From Streptacidiphilus jeojiense (GTDB taxonomy: Bacteria > Actinomycetota > Actinomycetes > Streptomycetales > Streptomycetaceae), in NCBI RefSeq assembly GCF_000719095.1, contig NZ_JOEH01000004.1, forward strand, positions 62,001 to 126,000: a stretch of 64,000 nt of DNA, read 5' to 3'. The position numbers and the translations under genes were made by a program. Below are positions 45,182-54,523 of the stretch, piece by piece. The first letter of the stretch is position 1. Each line of letters starts with the position of its first letter. Under the pieces are notes generated by a model. It was not told the DNA's origin. It saw nothing but the letters and a program-made list of their open reading frames with translations, and searched no databases.

Positions 45182-45670
45182 TCAGGCCGGCAGCTGCGCC
45201 TCGATCGCGGCGACCACCTCGGGGGCCTCCGGCTCGGTGCGCGGGCGGAACCGGCCGACCACCTCGCCCTGCGGCGACAGCAGGAACTTCTCGAAGTTCC
45301 ACTGCACGTCCCCGGCCTCGCCGTCGGCGTCCGGCGTCTGCGTCAGCTCGGCGTAGAGCGGGTGCCGGGACTCGCCGTTGACGTCGATCTTCTCCAGCAG
45401 CGGGAAGGAGACCCCGTAGGTGGTGGAGCAGAAGGTCTGGATCTCCTCGGCGCTGCCCGGCTCCTGCCCGGCGAACTGGTTGCAGGGCACCCCGAGCACG
45501 GTGAACTCGCGGTCCCCGTACTGCTGCTGGAGCCGCTCCAGGCCCGAGTACTGCGGCGTCAGACCGCACTTGGAGGCGACGTTGACCAGCAGCACCGCCT
45601 TGCCCTGGTACGCGTCGAGGGTGGTCTCCTCACCGGACAGGGTGTGCAGCGGGATGTCGTACAGGCTCAT
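45182..45670 (-). CDS. Glutathione peroxidase-like thiol peroxidase
   Basis: A 162-residue peroxidase reducing hydroperoxides. NVASKCGLTPQY holds the peroxidatic cysteine (Cys in place of selenocysteine), VLGVPCNQFAGQEPG has the catalytic Gln and the conserved N-Q-F, and VQWNFEKFLL supplies the catalytic Trp/Asn. In bacteria lacking glutathione, these enzymes normally use thioredoxin; the second Cys in the VPCNQF segment is typical. The ATG at 45670 has GGAGG upstream. A strong hairpin separates it from the upstream glyoxalase-like gene. Confidence 0.93.
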   Translation of the reverse strand: MSLYDIPLHTLSGEETTLDAYQGKAVLLVNVASKCGLTPQYSGLERLQQQYGDREFTVLGVPCNQFAGQEPGSAEEIQTFCSTTYGVSFPLLEKIDVNGESRHPLYAELTQTPDADGEAGDVQWNFEKFLLSPQGEVVGRFRPRTEPEAPEVVAAIEAQLPA

Positions 45671-45681
45671 GCGGGACCTCC

Positions 45682-45726
45682 GTGATCGGGCACTGTCGTG
45701 TCTCGGTGACAACAGTGCCCGATCAC
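45682..45726 (-). terminator. Perfect 15-bp hairpin between glyoxalase-like and gpx genes
   Basis: Arms 45682-45696 and 45712-45726 match perfectly with a 15-nt loop. On the minus strand it begins 40 bp after the glyoxalase-like stop and ends 12 bp before the gpx start codon. No T tract follows. It could terminate the upstream gene or act as a 5' leader structure of gpx. Confidence 0.55.
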
Positions 45727-45765
45727 GGGGTCTTCCCGTCCGCCCGGGGCCCCACCCCGCGCGGC

Positions 45766-46548
45766 TCAGCCCTGCTGGGCCGGCGCCTCGGTGGCGATCA
45801 CCGAGAAGCGGGCGCCCAGCGGGTCCGTCAGCTGCGCCATCCGGCCGATGCCGGGCATGGTCTCCGGGCCCATCAGCGCGCTCGCCCCCAGCGCGGTCGC
45901 CTTGGCGAAGGTGGCGTCGCAGTCCGCCACCTCGAAGTACGGGTTCCACAGCACCGCCGGGAACTGGGTGTCCGCCATGATCCCGGCGAAGCCGGTGGGC
46001 GCGCCGCCCGGCAGCGAGACGACGTTGTAGACCATGTCCGGGCCGATCGGGTTGGGCGTGACGGTCCACCCCAGCACGGCCTCGTAGAAGGCGATCGCCA
46101 CCGGGCCGTCGTGGGTCTGCAGCTCGACCCAGGAGATGCTGCCCGGAACGTCGACGACCTGGAAGCCGGTGTGCTCCAGCGGTTGCCAGACGGCGAACTT
46201 CGCCCCGGTGGGGTCGGTGTACTGGGCCATCCGGCCGGAGGACATCACGTCCATGGCCGGCATCCGGACCGTCCCGCCGGCCATCTCGACGGACTTGCTG
46301 GTGGTCTCGACGTCGGCGGTGCCGAAGTAGGGCGTCCAGGCGCCGTCGGCGCCGGGCTCCATGTTCGGGCCGAGGCCGCCGATCATCTTCCCGCCGAGTT
46401 CGAGGAAGACGTAGCCGCCGCTGTCCGGGCCGGCGGAGCGGGCGGTCCAGCCGAACAGCTCGGTGTAGAAGGCGGTGCTCGCGTCGACGTCGTTGCTGCC
46501 GAGGTCGAGCCAGGTGGGGGTGGAGGGGGTGTTGGAGTTGCTGAGCAT
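45766..46548 (-). CDS. Two-domain VOC (glyoxalase/bleomycin-resistance fold) protein
   Basis: A 260-residue protein with two vicinal-oxygen-chelate domains: TWLDLGSNDVDASTAFYTELFGW (from 12) and ISWVELQTHDGPVAIAFYEAVLGW (from about 137), each closing with a QYTDPTGAKFAVWQP/AQLTDPLGARFSVI strand. This tandem form is common in actinobacteria (CFP32-like), often annotated as hydroxylase, without proven activity. The classical metal-binding His/Glu set is only partly apparent, so enzymatic function is uncertain. The ATG at 46548 has AGGAG upstream. Confidence 0.86.
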   Translation of the reverse strand: MLSNSNTPSTPTWLDLGSNDVDASTAFYTELFGWTARSAGPDSGGYVFLELGGKMIGGLGPNMEPGADGAWTPYFGTADVETTSKSVEMAGGTVRMPAMDVMSSGRMAQYTDPTGAKFAVWQPLEHTGFQVVDVPGSISWVELQTHDGPVAIAFYEAVLGWTVTPNPIGPDMVYNVVSLPGGAPTGFAGIMADTQFPAVLWNPYFEVADCDATFAKATALGASALMGPETMPGIGRMAQLTDPLGARFSVIATEAPAQQG

Positions 46549-46745
46549 GGTGTGCTCCTGCGGGGTGGGGTCGGTGAGGGACTGCGGTTCACTGCCGGTT
46601 CACAGTCTTGCGCCGGGCACTGACAATCTGGAGCCCTCGGGGCAGCAGGATCGAAAAGAAATTATTTCGGTCATTTTCGATCACGTTCGATAGTGGCAAA
46701 GACAGCGGCCCCGCGCCTGTCGGACCCCGGCGGTACGGTTCCCCC

Positions 46746-48977
46746 ATGCCCGACCGGAATCCCGCAGCGCCGATCCAACTCGCCGAGGTCACCGGTGTGC
46801 TGGAGCGGATCACCTATGCCAACGAGGAGACCGGCTACACCGTCGCCCGGGTCGACACCGGCCGTGGCGCGGGGGACCTGCTCACCGTCGTCGGGGCGCT
46901 GCTCGGTGCCCAGCCCGGGGAGAGCCTGCGGCTGCACGGCCGCTGGGGCAGCCACCCCCAGTACGGCAAGCAGTTCACCGTCGAGAACTACACCACCGTG
47001 CTGCCGGCCACGGTCCAGGGCATCCGCCGCTACCTCGGCTCCGGGCTGATCAAGGGCATCGGTCCGCGACTGGCCGACCGGATCGTGGAGCACTTCGGCA
47101 CCGAGACCCTGGAGATCATCGAGCAGAGCCCGGCCCGGCTGGTCGAGGTCCCCAAGCTCGGCCCCAAGCGGACCAGACTGATCGCCGCCGCCTGGGAGGA
47201 GCAGAAGGCGATCAAGGAGGTGATGATCTTCCTCCAGAGCGTCGGCGTCTCCACCTCCCTGGCCGTCCGCATCTACAAGAACTACGGCGACGACTCGATC
47301 CGGGTGGTCCGGGAGGAGCCCTACAAGCTCGCCGCCGACGTCTGGGGCATCGGCTTCCTCACCGCCGACCGGATCGCCCAGGCCGTCGGCATCCCGCACG
47401 ACAGCCCGCAGCGGGTCAAGGCGGGGCTGCAGCACGCGCTGTCGCAGAGCGCCGACCAGGGCCACTGCTTCCTCCCGGAGGAGCGGCTGATCTCGGAGGC
47501 GGTGAAGCTGCTGGCGGTGGAGGTCGGCCTGGTCATCGAGTGCCTGGCCGGTCTGGTCGCGGAGGAGGGCGTGGTCCGCGAGCAGGTGCCGTCGGACGAG
47601 GGCGTCGGCGAGAGCCTGACCGCGGTCTACCTGGTCCCCTTCCACCGCGCCGAGATCTCGCTGGCCAACCAGCTGCTGCGGCTGCTCAAGGGCCCGGAGG
47701 ACCGGCTCCGGGCCTTCGCCGACGTGGACTGGGGCCGGGCCCTGGCCTGGCTGCGGACGCAGACCGGCGCCGACCTCGCGCCCGAGCAGGAGCAGTCGGT
47801 GAAGCTGGCCCTCACCGAGAAGGTCGCGGTGCTCACCGGGGGCCCCGGCTGCGGCAAGTCCTTCACCGTGCGCTCCATCGTGACCCTGGCACTGGCCCGT
47901 AAGGCCAAGGTGGTGCTGGCCGCCCCCACCGGGCGGGCCGCCAAGCGGCTGGCCGAGCTGACCGGCTGCGAGGCGTCCACGGTGCACCGGCTGCTGGAGC
48001 TCAAGCCCGGCGGGGACGCCGCCTACGACCGGGACCGTCCGCTCGACGCCGACCTGGTGGTCGTGGACGAGGCCTCGATGCTGGACCTGCTGCTGGCCAA
48101 CAAGCTGGTCAAGGCCGTCGCCCCTGGCGCGCACCTGCTGCTGGTCGGCGACGTCGACCAGCTGCCCTCGGTCGGCGCCGGCGAGGTGCTGCGGGACCTG
48201 CTGGCCCCCGGCAGCCCGGTCCCGGCGGTGCGGCTGACCCGGATCTTCCGGCAGGCGCAGCAGTCCGGCGTGGTCACCAACGCGCACCGGATCAACGAGG
48301 GCGTCCCGCCGATCACCGACGGCATGGCCGACTTCTTCCTCTTCGCCGAGGAGGACACCGAGCTCGCCGCCGGGCTCACGGTGGACGTGGTGGCCCGCCG
48401 GATCCCGGCCCGCTTCGGCCTGGACCCGCGCCGGGACGTCCAGGTGCTGGCCCCGATGCACCGCGGCCCGGCCGGCGCCGGCAACCTCAACACGCTGCTG
48501 CAGGCCGCGGTCACCCCGTCCCGCCCCGACCTGCCCGAACGCCGCTTCGGCGGGCGGACCTTCCGGGTCGGCGACAAGGTCACCCAGATCCGCAACAACT
48601 ACGAGAAGGGCGCCAACGGGGTCTTCAACGGCACCGTCGGGGTGGTCACCGCGCTCAACCTGGAGGAGCAGCGGCTCACCGTGGTCACCGACGAGGACGA
48701 GGAGGTGCCCTACGACTTCGACGAGCTGGACGAGCTGGCGCACGCCTACGCGGTGACCATCCACCGTTCGCAGGGCAGCGAGTACCCCTGCGTGGTGATC
48801 CCGGTCACCACCAGCGCCTGGATGATGCTGCAGCGGAACCTGCTCTACACCGCCGTCACCCGGGCGAAGCAACTGGTGGTGCTGGTGGGGTCCCGGCGCG
48901 CCCTGGCCCAGGCCGTTCGGGCTGTTTCCGCTGGTCGCAGGCATACCGCGCTGGACCACCGGCTGCGCACGGGCTGA
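46746..48977 (+). CDS. recD2: RecD2-like ATP-dependent helicase
   Basis: A 743-residue superfamily 1B 5'-3' helicase not associated with recB/recC. The N-terminal OB-like domain (GVLERITYANEETGYTVARV) and the helix-hairpin-helix region (GSGLIKGIGPRLADRIVEHFG) are characteristic of RecD2. Motif I is VLTGGPGCGKSFT, motif Ia APTGRAAKRLAE, motif II VVVDEASMLD, motif III LVGDVDQLPSVGAGEVL, motif V/VI HAYAVTIHRSQGSEYP and LLYTAVTRAK. The ATG at 46746 begins the OB domain; the ribosome binding site is poor. Likely role in DNA repair. Confidence 0.92.
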   Translation: MPDRNPAAPIQLAEVTGVLERITYANEETGYTVARVDTGRGAGDLLTVVGALLGAQPGESLRLHGRWGSHPQYGKQFTVENYTTVLPATVQGIRRYLGSGLIKGIGPRLADRIVEHFGTETLEIIEQSPARLVEVPKLGPKRTRLIAAAWEEQKAIKEVMIFLQSVGVSTSLAVRIYKNYGDDSIRVVREEPYKLAADVWGIGFLTADRIAQAVGIPHDSPQRVKAGLQHALSQSADQGHCFLPEERLISEAVKLLAVEVGLVIECLAGLVAEEGVVREQVPSDEGVGESLTAVYLVPFHRAEISLANQLLRLLKGPEDRLRAFADVDWGRALAWLRTQTGADLAPEQEQSVKLALTEKVAVLTGGPGCGKSFTVRSIVTLALARKAKVVLAAPTGRAAKRLAELTGCEASTVHRLLELKPGGDAAYDRDRPLDADLVVVDEASMLDLLLANKLVKAVAPGAHLLLVGDVDQLPSVGAGEVLRDLLAPGSPVPAVRLTRIFRQAQQSGVVTNAHRINEGVPPITDGMADFFLFAEEDTELAAGLTVDVVARRIPARFGLDPRRDVQVLAPMHRGPAGAGNLNTLLQAAVTPSRPDLPERRFGGRTFRVGDKVTQIRNNYEKGANGVFNGTVGVVTALNLEEQRLTVVTDEDEEVPYDFDELDELAHAYAVTIHRSQGSEYPCVVIPVTTSAWMMLQRNLLYTAVTRAKQLVVLVGSRRALAQAVRAVSAGRRHTALDHRLRTG

Positions 48978-49066
48978 TCGGGCCGCCGTCCTGCTGTCGA
49001 CTTGTGAACGCACAGCGGTCCGATCTTTGTGGTGTTCAGCTCTTTTTGGGCACCCTGGCTGCACGT

Positions 49067-49094
49067 TTGTCAGGCAAATGGTGGACAGTGTTAT
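49067..49094 (+). promoter_or_regulatory. Possible citA promoter
   Basis: TTGTCA (49067-49072) and TGTTAT (49089-49094) are separated by 16 bp in an AT-richer stretch about 50 bp upstream of the citrate synthase start. They fit a housekeeping sigma factor promoter loosely. No experimental support can be given. Confidence 0.33.
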
Positions 49095-49142
49095 TAGTCA
49101 GGGCACCCCTTGAAGAGGTTCATTTCGCTGGTGAGGGAAGAC

Positions 49143-50432
49143 GTGAGCGACAACTCTGTAGTACTCAGCTACCACGGCGACGAGTACGAGTACCCGGTGG
49201 TGGACGCCACCGTCGGCAACGCAGGCTTCGACATCTCGAAGCTGCTCAGCCAGACCGGCCTGACCACGCTGGACAACGGCTTCGGCAACACCGCGGCCTG
49301 TAAATCGGCGATCACGTACATCGACGGCGACAAGGGGATCCTGCGCTACCGCGGCTACCCCATCGAGCAGCTCGCCGAGCAGGGCACCTTCCTGGAGACC
49401 GCGCACCTGCTGATCAAGGGCGAGCTCCCGTCCGCCGCCGAGCTGACCGCGTTCCAGCGGGACGTGTCCCAGCACACCCTGCTGCACGAGGACGTCAAGC
49501 GGTTCTACCAGGGCTTCCCGCGTGACGCGCACCCGATGGCGATGCTGTCCTCGGTGGTCAGCGCGCTGTCCACGTTCTACCAGGACAGCCACAACCCGTT
49601 CGACGCCGAGCAGCGCGACCTGTCGGCCATAAGGCTGATCGCCAAGCTGCCGACCATCGCGGCCTACGCCTTCAAGAAGGCCCAGGGCCACCCCTTCGTC
49701 TACCCGCGCAACGACCTCGGCTACGTCGAGAACTTCCTGCGGATGACCTTCGCGGTGCCGGCCGAGGACTACGAGCTGAACCCGGTCGTCGTCAGCGCCC
49801 TGGAGAAGCTGCTGATCCTGCACGCGGACCACGAGCAGAACTGCTCCACCTCCACGGTCCGCCTGGTGGGCTCCTCGCAGGCCAACCTGTTCGCCTCCAT
49901 CTCGGCCGGCATCAACGCGCTCTGGGGCCCGCTGCACGGCGGTGCCAACCAGGCCGTGCTGGAGATGCTCACCGCGATCAAGAACGACGGCGGCGACGTC
50001 GACGCCTTCATCCGCAAGGTGAAGAACAAGGAAGACGGCGTGAAGCTGATGGGCTTCGGGCACCGCGTCTACAAGAGCTTCGACCCGCGCGCCCAGATCA
50101 TCAAGAGCGCCGCCCACGACGTCCTGGCCCAGCTGGGCAAGGCCGACGAGCTGCTGGACATCGCGCTGAAGCTGGAGGAGCACGCGCTCACCGACGACTA
50201 CTTCGTCTCGCGCAAGCTCTACCCCAACGTGGACTTCTACACCGGCCTGATCTACCGCGCGATGGGCTTCCCGACCAGCATGTTCACCGTGCTGTTCGCC
50301 ATGGGCCGACTGCCGGGCTGGATCGCCCACTGGCAGGAGATGATCACGGACCCGACCAACAAGATCGGCCGTCCGCGGCAGATCTACACCGGCATCGAGA
50401 CCCGCGACTACGTCCCCGTCTCGGAGCGCTGA
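49143..50432 (+). CDS. citA: Citrate synthase
   Basis: A 429-residue type II-like citrate synthase condensing acetyl-CoA and oxaloacetate at the entry of the TCA cycle. GILRYRGYPIEQLAE is the N-terminal signature; the catalytic residues lie in LHGGANQAVLEML (His), MGFGHRVYKSFDPR (His) and NVDFYTGLIYRAMGFP (Asp). Length is usual. The GTG at 49143 opens SDNSVVLSYHGDEYEY, matching streptomycete CitA N-termini, with GGGA upstream; a frame from 49110 would add a leader with no homology. Monocistronic, with a convergent copper ATPase gene downstream. Confidence 0.96.
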   Translation: MSDNSVVLSYHGDEYEYPVVDATVGNAGFDISKLLSQTGLTTLDNGFGNTAACKSAITYIDGDKGILRYRGYPIEQLAEQGTFLETAHLLIKGELPSAAELTAFQRDVSQHTLLHEDVKRFYQGFPRDAHPMAMLSSVVSALSTFYQDSHNPFDAEQRDLSAIRLIAKLPTIAAYAFKKAQGHPFVYPRNDLGYVENFLRMTFAVPAEDYELNPVVVSALEKLLILHADHEQNCSTSTVRLVGSSQANLFASISAGINALWGPLHGGANQAVLEMLTAIKNDGGDVDAFIRKVKNKEDGVKLMGFGHRVYKSFDPRAQIIKSAAHDVLAQLGKADELLDIALKLEEHALTDDYFVSRKLYPNVDFYTGLIYRAMGFPTSMFTVLFAMGRLPGWIAHWQEMITDPTNKIGRPRQIYTGIETRDYVPVSER

Positions 50433-50589
50433 GCGCCCTCGGCAGGAACGTCGAGGCGCGCACGGCGCGGACCGTAGGGGGAGGCCGCTCAACCACCCCC
50501 CGGCCGCGCCGTGCGCCTGTCGGCCACCCAGCGACGGAGGCCGACGTACGGGGTCCGCCGGAACCCCGATTCACGTGTTGTAACACACA

Positions 50590-50621
50590 ACAGGGGGCCG
50601 GAAGTTACGCCGGTCCCCTGT
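50590..50621. terminator. Bidirectional terminator between citA and copA
   Basis: A 12-bp stem with one G-T mismatch (50590-50601 against 50610-50621) sits in the 238-bp space between the convergent citA and copA genes. It is the strongest inverted repeat there. Nothing else is recognised in this gap. Confidence 0.55.
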
Positions 50622-50670
50622 GACTCCGCTCTCATGGCGCAGAGTAGTGGTGATGTGACGTCAGAACGCC

Positions 50671-52980
50671 TCAGTCCCGCTGCCCCTGGAAGCTCCGCAG
50701 CCGCAGGCTGTTGCTCACCACGAACACCGAGGAGAAGGCCATGGCCGCTCCGGCGATCATGGGGTTGAGCAGGCCGAACGCGGCCAGCGGCAGTGCCGCC
50801 ACGTTGTAGCCGAAGGCCCAGAACAGGTTCCCCTTGATGGTGCCGAGGGTCCGTCGGGACAGCCGGATGGCGTCCGCGGCGGCCCGCAGGTCGCCACGGA
50901 CCAGAGTGAGGTCGGCCGCCTCGATGGCGGCGTCGGTGCCGGTGCCCATCGCCAGTCCGAGATCGGCCCGGGCAAGTGCGGCGGCGTCGTTCACCCCGTC
51001 GCCGACCATGGCCACGGTGCGGCCCTCGGCCTGGAGCCGGGCCACCACCGCGGCCTTGTCCTCCGGCAGCACCTCGGCGATCACCTGGTCCTGGTCGATG
51101 CCGACCTCGCGGGCCACGCTCGCCGCCACGGCCCGGTTGTCGCCGGTCAGCAGCACCGGCGTCAGCCCCAGCGCCCGGAGCCTGCGCACCGCCTCGGCAC
51201 TGGTCGGCCGCACCGCGTCGGCGACCACCAGGACGGCCCGTACCGCTCCGTCCCAGCCCACGGTGACCGCGGTGAGGCCCGACCTCTCGGCGCTCTCCCT
51301 GGCGGCCAGCAGCGGCTCCGGCAGCGCACCGTCCCCGTGCACGAAGCCCTCCCGGCCGGCCAGCACCAGATGCCCCTGCACCACGCCCTGGACGCCGAGC
51401 CCGGGAGTGTTCCGGAAACCGTCGACCGGTGGCAGCACGCCGTCCGGTTCGGCGGCGGCCGCGGCATCCGCGACGGCCCGGGCGATCGGGTGCTCGGAGG
51501 CGTGCTCCAGCGCCCCGGCCAGCCGCAGCGCCTCCGCGCCGCTGACGCCCTCGACCGTGTGCACGGAGCGCAGCGCCATCTGACCGGTCGTCACCGTGCC
51601 GGTCTTGTCCAGCACCACGGTGTCCACGGCCCGGGTGGACTCCAGCACCTCGGGGCCCTTGATCAGGATGCCCAGCTGGGCACCGCGCCCGGTGCCCACC
51701 ATCAGTGCGGTGGGGGTGGCCAGGCCCAGCGCGCAGGGGCAGGCGATGATCAGCACCGCCACCGCGGCGGTGAACGCCTCGGCCGCGTTGCCGCTGACGG
51801 CCAGCCAGCCGAGGAGCGTGGCCACGGCGATGGCCAGGACCACCGGCACGAACACGGCGGAGATCCGGTCGGCCAGCCGCTGGGCCGCGGCCTTGCCGTT
51901 CTGCGCCTCCTCGACCAGCTTGGCCATCCGGGCCAGCCGGGTGTCGGCGCCCACACCGGTGGCCCGGACCACCAGCCGTCCTCCGCAGTTGACGGTGGCT
52001 CCGGTGACCGGATCGCCCGGGGCGACCTCGGTGGGGACGGACTCCCCGGTCAGCAGCGAGGTGTCCACGGCCGAGCTGCCCTCGGCCACGACGCCGTCGG
52101 TGGCGATCTTCTCCCCGGGCCGGACCACCAGCAGGTCGCCGACGGCCAGCGCGGAGACCGGCACCCGTACCTCGCGGCCGTCGCGCAGCACCGCGGCGTC
52201 CTTGGCGCCCAGCGACAGCAGGGCGTGCAGCGCGGCGCCGGCCCGGCGCTTCGCCCTGGCCTCCAGGTAGCGGCCGAGCAGGATGAAGGCGGTGACCCCG
52301 GCCGCGGTCTCCAGGTAGAGCGTCGAGGAGGCGTCGCCCGCGCCGACCTCCAGGCTGAAGCCGTGGGTCATCCCCGGCATCCCGGCGGTGCCCAGGAACA
52401 GCGCCCAGGTGGACCAGCCGAAGGCGGCCAGGGTGCCGAGCGAGACCAGGGTGTCCATGGTCGCGGCGCCGTGGCGCAGATTGGTCCAGGCGGCGCGGTG
52501 GAACGGCCACCCCCCGTACGCCACCACCGGTCCGGTGAGCGCGAAGGAGAGCCACTGCCAGTTGCGGAACTGGAGCGCGGGGACCATGGCCAGCAGCACC
52601 ACCGGCAGGCTGAGGGCGACGGTGACCAGCAGCCGCTGCCGCAGCGCGGCGAGCCCGTCGGGGGCGGCACCGGTGTCGCCGGCCGGATCGGGTCCGGCCT
52701 CGGGCTCCGGCCGCGGGGCCTCGGCGGTGTAGCCGGTGCGCTCGACCGTGGCGATCAGGTCGTCCACGGCCAGACTCGGGGCGTAGCTGATGCTGGCCCG
52801 CTCGGTGGCGTAGTTGACGGTGGCCTCGACGCCGTCCATGCGGTTGAGCTTCTTCTCGATCCGCGCGGCGCAGGAGGCACAGGTCATCCCGCCGATGGAC
52901 AGCTCGACCCGGGTGCGGGGAGCGTCGTCGGCGACGGTTCGGGAGTCCGGCAGGCCTATGCCGGGCGTCGCGGTGCTCAT
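50671..52980 (-). CDS. copA: Copper-exporting P1B-type ATPase
   Basis: A 769-residue copper pump. The N-terminal HMA domain has [16 protein letters not shown], helix 6 has the CPC motif in [13 protein letters not shown], the phosphorylation loop is [12 protein letters not shown], the ATP-binding region includes [11 protein letters not shown] (HP motif), and the hinge is [16 protein letters not shown]. Eight membrane helices are expected. The ATG at 52980 has GAGGAG upstream; a GTG three codons earlier is too close to that site. It follows copZ by 90 bp on the same strand. A CsoR-type box lies upstream of copZ. Confidence 0.95.
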   Translation of the reverse strand: MSTATPGIGLPDSRTVADDAPRTRVELSIGGMTCASCAARIEKKLNRMDGVEATVNYATERASISYAPSLAVDDLIATVERTGYTAEAPRPEPEAGPDPAGDTGAAPDGLAALRQRLLVTVALSLPVVLLAMVPALQFRNWQWLSFALTGPVVAYGGWPFHRAAWTNLRHGAATMDTLVSLGTLAAFGWSTWALFLGTAGMPGMTHGFSLEVGAGDASSTLYLETAAGVTAFILLGRYLEARAKRRAGAALHALLSLGAKDAAVLRDGREVRVPVSALAVGDLLVVRPGEKIATDGVVAEGSSAVDTSLLTGESVPTEVAPGDPVTGATVNCGGRLVVRATGVGADTRLARMAKLVEEAQNGKAAAQRLADRISAVFVPVVLAIAVATLLGWLAVSGNAAEAFTAAVAVLIIACPCALGLATPTALMVGTGRGAQLGILIKGPEVLESTRAVDTVVLDKTGTVTTGQMALRSVHTVEGVSGAEALRLAGALEHASEHPIARAVADAAAAAEPDGVLPPVDGFRNTPGLGVQGVVQGHLVLAGREGFVHGDGALPEPLLAARESAERSGLTAVTVGWDGAVRAVLVVADAVRPTSAEAVRRLRALGLTPVLLTGDNRAVAASVAREVGIDQDQVIAEVLPEDKAAVVARLQAEGRTVAMVGDGVNDAAALARADLGLAMGTGTDAAIEAADLTLVRGDLRAAADAIRLSRRTLGTIKGNLFWAFGYNVAALPLAAFGLLNPMIAGAAMAFSSVFVVSNSLRLRSFQGQRD

Positions 52981-53070
52981 GGTGCCCACTCTCCTCTCAT
53001 GGGGTCCGGCCTCTCATGGGGTCCGGCCTCGCGGGATCGAGGCCCCGGGGCCTCGATCCCCGACCGGTGC

Positions 53071-53283
53071 TCAGGCCCGGCCGACCAGCTGGTAGCCCGC
53101 CTCGTCGACGGCGCTGCGCACGGCCTCGTCCTCCAGCGGCTGCTCGGAGGCGACGGTGACCGTGCCGGCCTTGGCGTCCGCGCTGACCTCGGTGACCCCG
53201 GGCAGGGCGCTGATCTCCTCGCTCACCGACTTCTCGCAGTGACCGCAGCTCATGCCCGAGACGGTGAAGACGGCAGTGGACAT
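53071..53283 (-). CDS. copZ: Copper chaperone (HMA domain protein)
   Basis: A 70-residue cytoplasmic metallochaperone made of one heavy-metal-associated domain: VSGMSCGHCEKSVSEEI gives the M-x-C-x-x-C copper-binding site (Cys13 and Cys16). It delivers Cu(I) to CopA. The ATG at 53283 has GGAGG 6-8 bp upstream. It precedes copA by 90 bp and follows a CsoR-type operator, so the pair is probably copper-inducible. Confidence 0.94.
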   Translation of the reverse strand: MSTAVFTVSGMSCGHCEKSVSEEISALPGVTEVSADAKAGTVTVASEQPLEDEAVRSAVDEAGYQLVGRA

Positions 53284-53331
53284 GTTGTTCCTCCATGAGT
53301 CGGTGCTGTGCTCTCTGACCTATCCAACACC

Positions 53332-53348
53332 ATACCCCTAGGGGGTAT
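53332..53348. promoter_or_regulatory. CsoR-type operator upstream of copZ-copA
   Basis: ATACCCCTAGGGGGTAT: 7-bp perfect arms around TAG, 49 bp upstream of copZ. It matches the TACCC-(N)-GGGTA pattern of CsoR operators in actinobacteria. CsoR itself is not in the window. Confidence 0.82.
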
Positions 53349-53533
53349 TTCGACGCAGCGCTGGAAAGTTCGGAAATCCGGATCGGTCGCGGGCTTCCGG
53401 TACAGAGGGTAACCAGAGGGACACGATGTGACGGCTTCCGCCCCGGGAAACGCCGTCGGCCCGCCCCCGGGTGGGGACGGGCCGGGCGGGCTTGCGACGG
53501 AGGGTGACGGGGCGGCGGGCCGGACCGGCGGGC

Positions 53534-54334
53534 TCAGCCCAGCGGCAGCAGGTCGGGGCGCTTGGCCGAGACGGCGTCCCCGGAGGACTCGCCGCGGAGC
53601 CGGCGGCCGACCCAGGGGAGCAGGTGCTCGCGGGCCCAGTGCAGGTTCTCCCGGCGCAGTTCGGCCGGGGTGTGCACCGGGGTGGCCGGCCAGGGGGCGT
53701 CCGGGGCCTCGGCGGTGTCCAGGCCCAGGGCGCGGGCGGCCAGCAGGGCGACCCGCTGGTGGCCCTCGGGGGAGAGGTGCAGCCGGTCCTCGCTCCAGGC
53801 CTGCCGGTCCCGCAGCGTCCGCAGTGCCCAGATGTCGGTGACCGCGAGGTCGTTGCGGTCGGCGATGGCGCGCAGATGGGCGTTGTAGGTGGCGATCTTG
53901 CCGCGCAGGTGCTTGAGCACGGGGGTGTCGCGGGTGTCGAAGCCGGTGCAGATCAGCACGGTGCCGGCGGAGTCGCGCAGCCGCGCGGCGGCCGCCTCGA
54001 AGCGCTCGGCGACCTCGTCCGGGTCGCTGCCGGGCCGCAGGATGTCGTTGCCGCCGGCGGTGAAGCTGACCAGGTCGGGCTGCATCTGCTGGATCCGGGG
54101 CACCTGCTCCTCGACGATCTGGTCCAGCAGCCGGCCGCGCACCGCGAGGTTGGCGTAGCGGAAGTCGTAGGGGCCCTCGGGGGTGCGCGGGCGGCCCTCG
54201 GCGAGCAGCCGGGCCAGCCGGTCGGCCCAACCGGCGAATCCGCCCTCCGGATCGGGGTCGTTGAGGCCTTCGGTGAAGCTGTCCCCGAGGGCGACGTAGG
54301 AAGTGAACGCGGGAGTCTCAGTCTGCGCAGCCAT
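53534..54334 (-). CDS. SGNH/GDSL-family hydrolase
   Basis: A 266-residue esterase-fold protein without signal peptide. Block I YVALGDSFTEGL has the nucleophile Ser (about residue 18), block III SFTAGGNDIL has the Gly/Asn oxyanion residues, and block V WSEDRLHLSPEGHQRVA has the catalytic Asp/His. A block II glycine is seen in NLAVRGRLLDQI. Substrate unknown; lipase, acyl esterase or carbohydrate deacetylase activity are possible. The ATG at 54334 is divergent from the phosphatase gene at 54524. Confidence 0.9.
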   Translation of the reverse strand: MAAQTETPAFTSYVALGDSFTEGLNDPDPEGGFAGWADRLARLLAEGRPRTPEGPYDFRYANLAVRGRLLDQIVEEQVPRIQQMQPDLVSFTAGGNDILRPGSDPDEVAERFEAAAARLRDSAGTVLICTGFDTRDTPVLKHLRGKIATYNAHLRAIADRNDLAVTDIWALRTLRDRQAWSEDRLHLSPEGHQRVALLAARALGLDTAEAPDAPWPATPVHTPAELRRENLHWAREHLLPWVGRRLRGESSGDAVSAKRPDLLPLG

Positions 54335-54361
54335 GCCGAAAATACTTCACCACCTCAAGTG

Positions 54362-54379
54362 ACCTACGCCACCGTAGGT
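54362..54379. promoter_or_regulatory. 7-4-7 palindrome ACCTACGCCACCGTAGGT
   Basis: Perfect arms ACCTACG and CGTAGGT separated by CCAC, 28 bp upstream of the SGNH hydrolase start in a 189-bp divergent region. It resembles a repressor operator; no cognate regulator is adjacent. Confidence 0.48.
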
Positions 54380-54523
54380 GTGGCTTGACGGTGGTGATAA
54401 GGACCACGTAAAGGGCGGGAATAGTCGGGAGGGGGTGAAGGGGCCGGATTCTCCGGCCTCCTGCCTGGTCGGGTGGGTGAACACTATGTCCGCGTTCATC
54501 CGATATTCAGGTAGATTCGCCGT

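Noticed and set aside
46650..46691. Possible LexA/SOS box upstream of the recD2-like gene
   Set aside because: The AT-rich patch has ATCGAAAA/TTTTCGAT arms and a TTCGA motif, but no arrangement fits CGAAC-N4-GTTCG; it is probably just the promoter region.
53401..53533. Additional terminator hairpin after the SGNH hydrolase gene
   Set aside because: Short GCCCGCCC/GGGCGGGC arms near 53460-53500 are imperfect and typical of random GC-rich sequence.
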